From NCBI RefSeq assembly GCF_001431535.1, contig NZ_LDJK01000008.1, positions 1 to 64,000 on the forward strand: a stretch of 64,000 bases of DNA, read 5' to 3'. How positions within the stretch are numbered: the stretch's first letter is position 1; each line of letters begins with the position of its first letter. Both the position numbers and the translations under genes were made by a program. The notes under the pieces were generated by a model. It was not told the DNA's origin. It saw only the letters and a program-made list of their open reading frames with translations, and did not search any database. This document shows positions 35,281 to 43,086 of the stretch, piece by piece. The stretch comes from Stenotrophomonas chelatiphaga. Its GTDB lineage: Bacteria > Pseudomonadota > Gammaproteobacteria > Xanthomonadales > Xanthomonadaceae.

Positions 35281-36408
35281 ATGTTCCACATCGTTTTTTC
35301 GCTGCCAGCGCTGTATGTCATCGCCCGGTTCCTGTGGCCTTTGCCGCTGGCGTTGCCGATAAAGCTTGCGCTTGCGTTGTTCATCCTCATCGGCTCGCAA
35401 TACCACCTGGTCTGTCGGTTGTCCTCGGGCAGTGTCTTCTCGCCCGAGATGCCGCGCAGCCTTGTCATTGCGTTCAATTGGGTCTTCATCTCGATCCTGA
35501 TGCTGTTCTTCCTGCAGTTGCTGATCGATCTGGTACGAACCGGTGTGAGGCTCGCAGCAGGAATCACCTTCGTGGTGCCGGTCGCGGTGTCCTGCAGCTT
35601 GGGGCTGGTGATTCTGGCAATCGCGGCGCTGGGCGTGCGGAACGCGATTGCCGTGCCCGCCATCCGGAACGTCGAGATCGCGGTCAGAGACCTGCCGGAA
35701 GAGTTTTCCGGCTATCGCATCCTGCAGCTGACCGACCTGCACATCAGCCGCCTGTTTGACCAACACTGGACGCAGGCGGTGGTCAGCGATGCCAATGCGA
35801 TCGGCGCCGACCTGATCGTGGTAACCGGTGATCTCATCGATGGGTCGCTGACGGATCGCAAGCGCGACGTCAGTCCATTGCAGCAACTGCACGCCCCCGA
35901 CGGGATCTATTTCATCACCGGCAACCATGAGTTCTTCTTCGAACACGCAAGCTGGCTCAACGAGGTCCAGTCGCTGGGCATGACCGCGCTGGAGAACCGG
36001 CATGTCGTGCTGAGGCGAGGGCAGGGCGCGCTTGTCCTGGCCGGTGTCACCGACCTGTCAGCCAAGGAAGCCGGGTTCCCCGGGCCCGATGTACGCAAGG
36101 CCTTGGAAGGCGCACCCGCCGGCGTGCCGGTCGTGTTGCTGGATCATCAGCCCAAGCTGGCGCGCGATGCGGCGGGCTTGGGCGTGGCGGTGCAGCTTTC
36201 CGGACATACGCATGGGGGCTTGGCGCCTGGCGTGGATCGTCTGTTCGCGCTCGCCAACGGGGGCTATGTTTCCGGGCATTACGACGTCGGCGGTATGCAG
36301 CTCTACGTCAACAACGGAACGGCGCTTTGGCCCGGGTTCGCTATTCGGCTGGGACGGCCGCCGGAGCTCACTTGCATCACGCTGAAGATAGCCCCACGGA
36401 CGAGCTAG
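35281..36408 (+). CDS. Membrane metallophosphoesterase (YkuE/YaeI-like)
   Basis: A 375-residue protein. Four hydrophobic segments occupy the first 125 residues. A calcineurin-like phosphoesterase domain follows: LTDLHIS (near 157), VTGDLIDG (near 182), GNHEFFFEH (near 215), LLDHQP and SGHTHGG (near 305) provide the dimetal site. YkuE/YaeI members cleave UDP-sugar- or lipid-linked phosphate esters at the membrane. The divergent TetR gene is the likely regulator. Confidence 0.88.
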   Translation: MFHIVFSLPALYVIARFLWPLPLALPIKLALALFILIGSQYHLVCRLSSGSVFSPEMPRSLVIAFNWVFISILMLFFLQLLIDLVRTGVRLAAGITFVVPVAVSCSLGLVILAIAALGVRNAIAVPAIRNVEIAVRDLPEEFSGYRILQLTDLHISRLFDQHWTQAVVSDANAIGADLIVVTGDLIDGSLTDRKRDVSPLQQLHAPDGIYFITGNHEFFFEHASWLNEVQSLGMTALENRHVVLRRGQGALVLAGVTDLSAKEAGFPGPDVRKALEGAPAGVPVVLLDHQPKLARDAAGLGVAVQLSGHTHGGLAPGVDRLFALANGGYVSGHYDVGGMQLYVNNGTALWPGFAIRLGRPPELTCITLKIAPRTS

Positions 36409-36531
36409 ATGGCCTTGGGCATAAGCGTGACGCGTCACGCCTCGCGAGCAATGAGTGGGGCGTGGGGGCGGGCCACCGGCAGGGAACACTTCAGCCTGCA
36501 AGGCCAACAGAATCGCCAGCTTCGCAGGCGC

Positions 36532-36903
36532 TTACGCAGACGCTACGAGCATGGCACGCAAGCGAGACCTCTGCCGGTCCAGCATCTCGATCTGCTTGTC
36601 TAGCATCGCCAGCCTCTTGCGCTGTGTTTCGCTGGTCTCTGGGCACGCCAGGGCCCCTTCGATCAGCAGCATGCATTCCGGGAAGCTACGGATCTCTTCC
36701 AAACTGAAGCCTGCCGCAATAAGGCGCTGTATCTGCTTCACCTGGTTGACCGCCACCGTTTGAAACGCGCGGTAGCCATTTCCTGATCGGGAAGATGCCA
36801 ACATCCCATGCTGATCGTAGTGGCGGATCGAACGCACGCTGACGCCGCTAGCCTCGGCCAGCTCACCAATCTTCATCAGGTCATTGATGGGTTGCTTGGA
36901 CAT
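36532..36903 (-). CDS. MerR-family transcriptional regulator
   Basis: A 123-residue MerR protein. The ATG at 36903 has AGGA 8 nt upstream. The HTH (MKIGELAEASGVSVRSIRHYDQHGML) and the second helix pair (GYRAFQTVAVNQVKQIQRL) are typical, followed by a coiled-coil dimer helix. A Cys in the C-terminal region (EGALACPETSET) could matter for sensing but is not a metal-site signature. It is divergent from an alpha/beta hydrolase whose promoter carries a MerR-type dyad. Confidence 0.88.
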   Translation of the reverse strand: MSKQPINDLMKIGELAEASGVSVRSIRHYDQHGMLASSRSGNGYRAFQTVAVNQVKQIQRLIAAGFSLEEIRSFPECMLLIEGALACPETSETQRKRLAMLDKQIEMLDRQRSRLRAMLVASA

Positions 36904-36926
36904 CGCGAAATCCTGGAAACGTCCAC

Positions 36927-36957
36927 TTGACTCTAACACTAGTGTCAGCGTTTAGCC
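36927..36957 (+). promoter_or_regulatory. MerR-type promoter with overlong spacer
   Basis: TTGACT (36927-36932) is followed by the 16-nt dyad CTAACACTAGTGTCAG (36933-36948, one mismatched pair) and a weak -10 around 36951-36957, giving an 18-19 nt spacer. A dyad filling such a spacer is the hallmark of MerR-activated promoters. It faces the hydrolase gene at 36989. Confidence 0.55.
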
Positions 36958-36988
36958 TCTGCATTCCGCTCTATGAGGTTCGTTGACC

Positions 36989-37897
36989 ATGGTCTTTTCC
37001 CCAGTCTCAGCCATTCGATACGGCTGGCTCTATTGCATCGTTCTGTTGCTGGCACCACTGCTTGCGCACGGCACAAACCGGGCTTACACGGTTGAGTCGC
37101 TGGACGGAGTCAAAATCGCCGTTCAAGAAGCGGGGAATCCCCAGGGGCAGGCCATCATCTTCGTCCACGGGTTGCTGGGCAGTCACCTCAGCTGGGAAAA
37201 ACAGCTCAATAGTCCTGAGTTGCAGCGCTATCGGTTGATTACCTTTGATCTGCGCGGACACGGCCTGTCCGACAAGCCAGTGGACTTGGACGCTTACCGC
37301 GAGGGCCGTCACTGGGCAGATGACCTCGCGGCTGTCATCAAGGAGTCCGGAGCACACGAGCCGGTGCTGGTGGGGTGGTCTCTCGGGGCTGCTGTCACCA
37401 CCAACTATCTGGCAGCGTTTGGCGACGAACAGATTGCGGGCGCGGTGTATGTAGGCGGGGTCATCGAGCTCAAGCCGGAACAACTCGTCGCTCAACCCGC
37501 CGCTTACAGCGGCATGGCGTCATCGGACCTGCGATTGCATCTTGAAGGCGAGAAGGAATTCGTTGCGCTGTGTTTCAACACGGCGCCTGACGACGCAACG
37601 TTCCAGCGCACGGTCGCCGCGGCGGCCATGGCATCAAGGGAGATGCAGAGCGCCGTCCACGGCATGTCAATCGATGCTGCCAAAGGACTTGGTTCGATGC
37701 ATAAGCCACTCCTGCTCATCTACGGTGGGCAGGATGCGCTTGTTCAGCCAAGCACCTCCGCAGCGCGGGCGAAGGCACTTTATCCCCGAACCGAAGTTGA
37801 ACTGTATGAAACGTCAGGCCATTCGCCCTTCTTTGAGGAGTCCACACGCTTCAACCGGGATCTCTCTGCATTTGTGGATGCAGCGACCGGGCACTGA
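36989..37897 (+). CDS. Exported alpha/beta hydrolase
   Basis: A 302-residue hydrolase. A signal peptide or anchor (YGWLYCIVLLLAPLLAHG) is followed by the canonical fold: FVHGLLGSHLSWEKQL (oxyanion hole), FDLRGHGLSDKP, VGWSLGAA near residue 128 with the nucleophile Ser, YGGQDALV with the acid, and ETSGHSPFFEE with the catalytic His. The ATG at 36989 is preferred to a TTG two codons earlier. It is divergent from and probably controlled by the MerR gene; the substrate is unknown. Confidence 0.88.
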   Translation: MVFSPVSAIRYGWLYCIVLLLAPLLAHGTNRAYTVESLDGVKIAVQEAGNPQGQAIIFVHGLLGSHLSWEKQLNSPELQRYRLITFDLRGHGLSDKPVDLDAYREGRHWADDLAAVIKESGAHEPVLVGWSLGAAVTTNYLAAFGDEQIAGAVYVGGVIELKPEQLVAQPAAYSGMASSDLRLHLEGEKEFVALCFNTAPDDATFQRTVAAAAMASREMQSAVHGMSIDAAKGLGSMHKPLLLIYGGQDALVQPSTSAARAKALYPRTEVELYETSGHSPFFEESTRFNRDLSAFVDAATGH

Positions 37898-37965
37898 GCG
37901 AGGTCGCTACCGACCCGGATGCGTTCAGACCCAACACGCAATGGAAACAGCAGGCTTACGCAGGT

Positions 37966-38367
37966 TCAATGCTTGCCTTGGTCGTATCGCATGCACGCGG
38001 CTTCAAGCTCACCGCCGTTCTTCAAGGCCCAGCTGCACAGCGCTTCAAAGGGCTGCTTCAGGGAGTGACCAAGAGGAGTGATCGCGTACTCGACGCCAAT
38101 TGGTGCGGTTGGCAGTACGGTCCGCGTTACCAGGCCATTCCGCTCGAGGCGCTTGAGCGCATCTGCGAGAGACTTGTGGGTGATTCCGTCCAATCGGCGC
38201 TTGATCTCGTTGAAGCGGGACGGTTTTGGGCAGATCACGGTAAGAATCATGATCGTCCATTTGTCCGCGATCTTCTCCAGCATCGGTCGAACCTGCGCCA
38301 TGTCGGAGAGGACTTTCGCAGAGCTTTCAGCCGAACAGGTATCAGCACGTATATCTAGGCTAGTCAT
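37966..38367 (-). CDS. HxlR-family transcriptional regulator
   Basis: A 133-residue winged-helix regulator of the HxlR/DUF24 group: MLEKIADKWTIMILTVI, RFNEIKRRLDGITHKSLADALKRLERNGLVTR, and VEYAITPLGHSL. Two Cys are present (ADTCSAES near residue 11, VICPKPS), and HxlR proteins often use an N-terminal Cys to sense electrophiles such as quinones or aldehydes. It is divergent from an SDR gene. The octamer CGTATATC occurs at 38348 and again at 38395, a possible operator motif. Confidence 0.88.
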   Translation of the reverse strand: MTSLDIRADTCSAESSAKVLSDMAQVRPMLEKIADKWTIMILTVICPKPSRFNEIKRRLDGITHKSLADALKRLERNGLVTRTVLPTAPIGVEYAITPLGHSLKQPFEALCSWALKNGGELEAACMRYDQGKH

Positions 38368-38437
38368 GGTGCGTTCTTGATACGTGATTTACAGCGTATA
38401 TCTTAGCAGCACTCTTGGTTTTTACAGGTGCTAACAA

Positions 38438-39166
38438 ATGAAGATGGAAGGGAAAGTTGCCCTGGTCGTTGGCGGTGCAAGGGGCATTGGCTTGGCAGTG
38501 GCTGCTCGGATCGCCGCGGAGGGCGCAACGGTGTTCATCACCGGGCGAGACCGCAAACAGGTGGAGGAGGGCGTCGCAGCAATAGGCCCAGGTGGCCGTG
38601 GCATCGTCGCCGATGCAAGCGTCCGTGAAGACATCGATCAGGTAATGAGTGAGATTGGCAGCCAGTTCACTCGCCTCGACGCCCTTGTACTGAATGCAGG
38701 CCTGAGTGAGCCGGCATCGCTTGCCGAAGTGACCGAAGAACACTTTGACCGACACTTTTCGGTGAACGTGCGCGCCCAGATCTTTGGCCTGCAGAAAGCC
38801 CTCGGCCTGCTTCAAGAGGGCGCAGCGGTGGTGCTGATGGGGTCGGTAGCGAGCTCACTCGGCATCCCAAACTACGGTACTTACGCCGCAACGAAGGCGG
38901 CCCTTCGCTCGTATGCTCGCACATGGGCGGCAGAGCTGGCCCCCCGCGGCATCCGCATCAACGTGGTGGCGCCAGGGCCTACAGATACGGAGATGATGGC
39001 GCGAGTCCCTGATGAGGTGCGTAGATCAATCGTCGCCCCCATTCTTCTCGGCCGAATGGCCAGGCCCGACGAAGTCGCCGCTGCGACGTTGTTCCTTCTC
39101 AGCGACGAGTCGAGCTTCATAACAGGTGTGGAATTGTGCGTGGATGGAGGCATGGGCCAGATATAG
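38438..39166 (+). CDS. Classical short-chain dehydrogenase/reductase
   Basis: A 242-residue SDR: GGARGIG (cofactor loop) near 12-18, FITGRDRKQ with Arg after strand 2 (NADPH-preferring), LNAG near 86, Ser in MGSVASS near 133, YAATK near 148-152, and VDGGMG at the end. This is a complete classical SDR of the type often paired with HxlR regulators in quinone or aldehyde stress units. Substrate unknown. Confidence 0.9.
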   Translation: MKMEGKVALVVGGARGIGLAVAARIAAEGATVFITGRDRKQVEEGVAAIGPGGRGIVADASVREDIDQVMSEIGSQFTRLDALVLNAGLSEPASLAEVTEEHFDRHFSVNVRAQIFGLQKALGLLQEGAAVVLMGSVASSLGIPNYGTYAATKAALRSYARTWAAELAPRGIRINVVAPGPTDTEMMARVPDEVRRSIVAPILLGRMARPDEVAAATLFLLSDESSFITGVELCVDGGMGQI

Positions 39167-39190
39167 GCACCAAACGGTTATGCAGCACCG

Positions 39191-39217
39191 TGCGAAGCCA
39201 CCTTATGTGGCTTCGCA
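39191..39217 (+). terminator. Strong 11-bp hairpin after the SDR gene
   Basis: TGCGAAGCCAC (39191-39201) pairs perfectly with 39207-39217 around a 5-nt loop, 25 nt after the stop codon. No T-tract, but the stem is the strongest in this part of the window. Confidence 0.6.
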
Positions 39218-39405
39218 GATCCACGTCTCTGGCCGGTTACGCGCCTTGGGGCGGTGTGTCCGGTCCCAAGCCGCTCGGTCAGCGCCATTTCGTCGGCGAT
39301 CCGGGTGATTCATCGGCGGCTTCTGTGGCTTGATCGCAAACGCGTTGCCACGCCCCCGCGCGGATGGCAACGTGCAGCGGCGATCACCTCGACCTGGAAC
39401 CCCGC

Positions 39406-40317
39406 ATGACCCCCGTTACCCTGTATTCGCCCGATCCGGCCCGCGGCTGGCTGCCCTGGGCCTGGCTGACGCCTATCCTTATGATCCTGTTCAACGCGGT
39501 ACCGGTGATCGCGCTGGACGGGTGGATGCAGTCGCAGCATTGGTCGACGCCGAGCGGCGATCCGATCGGACTCGCTGGCTTGCATGCGCTGCTATGGATC
39601 GGCTTCGCGCCGACGCTGGTGGCCGTGCTCGCCTGGGTACGCTTCGTCGAACGGCGCTCGCTGGCGAGTATCGGGCTGACCGGTCCGGCGCCGCTGAAAA
39701 CCTTCCTGCGCGGACTGGCCGTTGGATTCGGCACGATCGCGCTGGTCGTAGTCGCGATCTGGATGGCTGGCGGCATGCAAGCGGCGGGCGTGGGGCAGGC
39801 CTGGCGGTCGCCCGTCAGTCTGCTGCACATCGGTCTGCTGCTCTTGAGTTTCATGTTCCAGGCGAGCGTGGAGGAAGTCATCTTCCGCGGCTGGATGCTG
39901 TCGGCGGTGGCGCGCAAGACCAATGTCACGGTGGCAGTGCTGCTGGTGTCGCTCGTTTTCTGCTTCCTGCATTTCAGTCCGCACCAGCCGCCCCTGGTCA
40001 TGCTCAGCACGTTCCTGTTCTCGCTGTTCGCCTGCGTCTGGGCGCTGCGGACCGGCAATATCTGGGGCGTGATGGGCTGGCACACGGGGTGGAACTGGTT
40101 GCTCGCGACCGGCTTCGAACTGCCCGTCACCGGCATGGATGCACACTTGCCGGCGCTGCTGGTGGCGCTGCGCCCGCAAGGCCTCGACACCCTGACCGGT
40201 GGCGCGCAAGGACCGGAAGGCAGTTATCTGTGCAGCGTCTTCCTCGTCATCGCGATCGCGTGGATCCAGTGGCGAAAGACGCGCGGAGCTCAGAACTTCT
40301 CGCCGACCAGCAGGTAA
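39406..40317 (+). CDS. CPBP-family intramembrane metalloprotease
   Basis: A 303-residue polytopic protein of the CAAX-protease/bacteriocin-processing (Abi) family. The motifs are EEVIFRGW near residue 162 (paired Glu and Arg), FCFLHFSP near 198 (His) and WHTGWNW near 231 (His), all within membrane helices. At least seven hydrophobic segments are present. The ATG at 39406 is preferred to one at 39364. Family members process prenylated or small exported peptides or give immunity to bacteriocins; here there is no linked peptide gene. Confidence 0.87.
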   Translation: MTPVTLYSPDPARGWLPWAWLTPILMILFNAVPVIALDGWMQSQHWSTPSGDPIGLAGLHALLWIGFAPTLVAVLAWVRFVERRSLASIGLTGPAPLKTFLRGLAVGFGTIALVVVAIWMAGGMQAAGVGQAWRSPVSLLHIGLLLLSFMFQASVEEVIFRGWMLSAVARKTNVTVAVLLVSLVFCFLHFSPHQPPLVMLSTFLFSLFACVWALRTGNIWGVMGWHTGWNWLLATGFELPVTGMDAHLPALLVALRPQGLDTLTGGAQGPEGSYLCSVFLVIAIAWIQWRKTRGAQNFSPTSR

Positions 40318-40433
40318 CGCCACTGCCCGGGCGGCTCGCCCGTCCGGGCCCTCCAAACGGAGGTTGCTGCGAAGCTGCAGACGGATGCGGATCGCCCATA
40401 TGTCCAAGAGCTGGAGCGGCGCCTTCTGGCAGA

Positions 40434-41012
40434 TCAATCAGCTGGCAATTGATACTGTTCGCAATGATGGATCGGGTGCTCCAGGTCGACAGACCGGAAA
40501 GCACGCATGGCGCAGGGATCTATGACACGTAGTGGATCCGCGCCCAGCCATCGCACCATCTGCATGAACTGCCCGTGGCAGAACACAACTACCATTCCGG
40601 AGCCAAGGCCCCTCGCCAGTTGCAGCGCAACCTTCGTGCGTTCGACAAATTCTCTGAAGGTCTCTGCTTCAGGTCCATCACGGAAATCCGGGTCACTTGC
40701 CTTCCAATACTCAGCTACCCAGGACCGACGTTCCGCAGCGGTGGTGCCGGCGCACTTGGCAGGACATAGGTAAGTGAACTCCTGCACCGGCGCCGTCATG
40801 ACCATCAAGTTGAACTTGGACGCCAGAGGCTGGGCAGTCTGCATTGCACGTAGATAGGGAGAGCTCACAATCCGGCTCGGCCGGCTTGGCCACGCCCTCG
40901 CGAACGCGGCCGCTTGTTGGATGCCTGCTTCGGTCAGGGCAATGCTGTCAGGGCTTTCTGTTGACTGGCCTGCATTGGCAGCGCTTTGTGCGTGTCGTAC
41001 GAAGATGATCAT
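40434..41012 (-). CDS. Histidine phosphatase family protein
   Basis: A 192-residue member of the phosphoglycerate-mutase-like superfamily. The catalytic RHAQS is at residues 6-10, followed by ALTEAGIQQAAAFA, SSPYLRAMQTA and the second His in FCHGQFMQ near residue 145. The order and spacing are those of phosphatase-type members (SixA/GpmB-like). The substrate is unknown. It is followed by a small membrane protein gene on the same strand upstream (41028-41471), 15 nt apart, so the two are probably co-transcribed. Confidence 0.88.
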   Translation of the reverse strand: MIIFVRHAQSAANAGQSTESPDSIALTEAGIQQAAAFARAWPSRPSRIVSSPYLRAMQTAQPLASKFNLMVMTAPVQEFTYLCPAKCAGTTAAERRSWVAEYWKASDPDFRDGPEAETFREFVERTKVALQLARGLGSGMVVVFCHGQFMQMVRWLGADPLRVIDPCAMRAFRSVDLEHPIHHCEQYQLPAD

Positions 41013-41027
41013 TGTTAATGTGCTGTG

Positions 41028-41471
41028 TCAGCACGGCTGGTCAGGTACGTCCCGCCAGCCACCCTCTATGCGCTTCAGCCGGTGTCCTGAGATGCAACGT
41101 TCCCCAGGCCTCAAGGGCAGGGGGGCATACTGTTCCGCTGGTGCACTGAGCCTCACACTGCGCGGCATTACAGCTTCGAGATCACGCGCTAGCTGTTCAT
41201 CCAACTTCGACATTTCTCGATCAAATGCGGCTTGCTCTGACTTTGTCATGGGCCGCATAAGCTCGGCTGTCATGGCCGCCGCCTGCCGCCGCGCGTTCCA
41301 TTCTATGAGACCCATTGCGATGCCTACGGCTGCCGCTACGCCAAGCGCCATTGGCACCCAAGGGATCCGGGGCTCGTCTCTTGTCCTCGGATAGGCTCGC
41401 GGGCGTGCCCGGAAGTGCAGTTCTGCTATTTCCTGTTTGCCAAATGTCGGCTCATGCCGTTCGCGTTCCAT
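41028..41471 (-). CDS. Hypothetical single-pass membrane protein
   Basis: About 147 residues from the ATG at 41471. A charged cytoplasmic start is followed by one membrane segment (IPWVPMALGVAAAVGIAMGLIEW, about residues 36-58), then a charged helix (SEQAAFDREMSKLDEQLARDLEAV) and a C-terminal part with two Cys (ERCISGHRLKRIEG, DQPC). No family recognised. It lies 15 nt upstream of the histidine phosphatase gene and is the last gene before the dif-like site. Confidence 0.6.
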   Translation of the reverse strand: MERERHEPTFGKQEIAELHFRARPRAYPRTRDEPRIPWVPMALGVAAAVGIAMGLIEWNARRQAAAMTAELMRPMTKSEQAAFDREMSKLDEQLARDLEAVMPRSVRLSAPAEQYAPLPLRPGERCISGHRLKRIEGGWRDVPDQPC

Positions 41472-41716
41472 ACGATTCCCTGTGCGTGTCCCGGCTCGCA
41501 TTGTAGGGGGTGTAGGGGCGTCGCCCCCACGGTCAACGCTTCACCCGTGCTGTCGTGGCTAGGGCCGGTTAGATCTGTACGGTCGTCCGGGTCTAACTTG
41601 CTCATGGGGCAAGCTGGTCCTTGCCAGTAGACCTGGAAGGGAAGCAAGAGCCGATCCAAAGCCTGAGCCAGTGCCAGCCAGAGCGGACGAAAGCCACCCA
41701 GCGACGGCCATGCTTG

Positions 41717-41744
41717 ATTGCGCATAATGTATATTATGTTCGAC
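41717..41744 (+). other. dif: dif-like XerCD recombination site
   Basis: Twenty-two consecutive bases (41719-41740) are identical to the core of E. coli dif: the inner XerC arm (GCGCATAA), the 6-nt central region (TGTATA) and the inner XerD arm (TTATGTT). The final four bases of the XerD arm (CGAC) differ from the usual AAAT. That pattern is expected of the chromosomal dif itself, or of a hybrid site left where a Xer-dependent mobile element has integrated. It lies in a 572-nt gap and coincides with the change from ordinary chromosome to accessory DNA. Confidence 0.8.
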
Positions 41745-41780
41745 ACGAGTTGCTTCAGTTGCTGTCCGCAGCACCCTACC

Positions 41781-41944
41781 GATGTCATCTGCTCCTTAAC
41801 CATGACATGCCCCTTAATGATGTCATCCCCTAAGGAATGTGCTCTGCAAAATCAATAAGCTAGCCGACTCAAAGGCTCTTGCTGGCGAGGTCGGGCTTAT
41901 TGGCGATTTCCCTTAATCGTGTCGTGATCCGATATCGTGTCATC
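41781..41944. repeat. Degenerate CCTTAA / GTGTCATC repeat array
   Basis: CCTTAAC-CATGACATG (41794-41809), CCTTAAT-GATGTCATC (41812-41827) and CCTTAAT-CGTGTCGTG (41911-41926) are variants of one unit; extra copies of the second half are at 41781-41789 and 41936-41944. Spacings are 18 and 99 nt. They are close to the kfrA-like gene, so they could be its binding sites or remnants of plasmid iterons. Confidence 0.5.
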
Positions 41945-42043
41945 GCCCCGCACCATCACGGCTTCTTCTTACTTCCAAGACTTGGCGGCTTGTCGTTGGT
42001 CCTATTTGATGTCCTTCGATGAGCGCCAAGCAAGCCGGCACTC

Positions 42044-42979
42044 CTATTTCGTGGCCTTGGATGAGCTCTTCTTAGCCCGCTTTTGGGTGCTTGTCTTCCG
42101 TAGATCAGGAGTCACCTGGCTTCGCCTAAGCGCAGCCTCTAGATCCGCTGGTAAGTTCTGGAGCTTGGCCAGCTGATCTTCTAGAGCTTCACATCTGCCA
42201 CGCTGCTTGTCCGCCATCTGTATTGCCGCCGCGGTGGCTGAGCGCGCCTTTTCAAGGCTTTGCCGCATCTCTGTTTCAATCGACGCATTCCTTTTTACTG
42301 CGCTGGCAAGCTTCGTCTGCAATGTCTTGGCCTCTTGTCTAGCGCGATCGAGATCACCCAGCGCTCGATTTTCGACAGATCTGACGTGCTCAGCCAGGGT
42401 CTCGCGCTCGGATCTCGCCGATTCCTCGGTCTCTTGCAGCCTGTCGTAGAGAACCTGCCGTGAGGCCTCCACTTGCTCAAGTCGCTGAATAGCGGAAGTT
42501 CGCTGCCCAGCGAGTTCCGCAGCCTGCAGCTGAAGCTGATCGACCAAGCGCTGCAATTCCGTGGCCCGGGCGCAGGCTAGGCGTTCGGCGACAAGGGCCG
42601 CCTCCGACTTCGCATGGACAGCGCTCATCTCACCTGCGAGTGCTTGGGCCCGGACAAGGAGTTCCTCTTGTTTGAGTGTAAGCTCCTGGCGCACCTCGGA
42701 GAACTCAGCAAGGACGACATCACGCGCATGTTCTAGCGCCAACGCCCACCATTGCCCAGCAAGCTTCCCCACCACAGCCGGAGCGTCTTTCACGCTTGGC
42801 TTCTCAGGATGCAACCGACTTCCAAGGCTTAGCCACCAAGTCTCAAGCAAGCGGGTAACCGTGTTGGGGGAGCCCGTACCCAGATGGGCCCGAACGCGCT
42901 CCACTGTCGGGCGCTCACCCTTTGCGACTAGCGCGTCAGCGGCGCCGTGCACGTCTAGTTCCGTGATGCCGCGAGCCAT
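42044..42979 (-). CDS. kfrA: KfrA-like DNA-binding coiled-coil protein
   Basis: A 311-residue protein of the plasmid KfrA type. The N-terminal 60 residues match the KfrA DNA-binding domain (VHGAADALVAKGERPTVERV, HLGTGSPNTVTRLLETWW). The rest is one long coiled coil full of Glu, Gln, Arg and Ala (about residues 70-290), ending in a Lys/Ser-rich tail. KfrA helps plasmid segregation and autoregulates by binding repeats near its promoter. Its presence beside a tyrosine recombinase and a dif-like site indicates a plasmid-derived or integrative element. Confidence 0.85.
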   Translation of the reverse strand: MARGITELDVHGAADALVAKGERPTVERVRAHLGTGSPNTVTRLLETWWLSLGSRLHPEKPSVKDAPAVVGKLAGQWWALALEHARDVVLAEFSEVRQELTLKQEELLVRAQALAGEMSAVHAKSEAALVAERLACARATELQRLVDQLQLQAAELAGQRTSAIQRLEQVEASRQVLYDRLQETEESARSERETLAEHVRSVENRALGDLDRARQEAKTLQTKLASAVKRNASIETEMRQSLEKARSATAAAIQMADKQRGRCEALEDQLAKLQNLPADLEAALRRSQVTPDLRKTSTQKRAKKSSSKATK

Positions 42980-43065
42980 TGAATAGTCTCCTGTGCGGGC
43001 GCCCTGCCCCGTTGATTCCTTACTAGTGATAAGTGATGATTATCGTGGGTATGTGCTCACTTTCG

Positions 43066-43086
43066 TAGTATACATTACATAGTATG
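43066..43086. promoter_or_regulatory. TAGTAT repeat region, possible second Xer-like or integrase site
   Basis: Just upstream of the integrase gene the DNA reads TAGTATACATTACATAGTATG. Its 9-mer TATACATTA (43069-43077) is the inverted copy of the central part of the dif-like site at 41725-41733. It also contains a direct repeat TAGTAT. It may be the recombinase's own attachment or operator site; similarity to a full dif is weak. Confidence 0.35.

Larger units (their letters stand above)
41472..42043. other. Intergenic region with dif and short repeats, 572 nt
   Basis: No gene is credible here. Besides the dif-like site it holds three copies of a 16-nt motif starting CCTTAA (41794, 41812, 41911), each followed by RTGWCRTS-like 9-mers, with related 9-mers at 41781 and 41936. 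The layout resembles a degenerate iteron or operator array next to the KfrA-like gene. Confidence 0.5.

Noticed and set aside
39330-40532. 400-aa plus-strand frame overlapping the CPBP protease
   Set aside because: Arg/Ala/Gly-rich composition with no motif; the other frame carries the CPBP active-site motifs and membrane helices.
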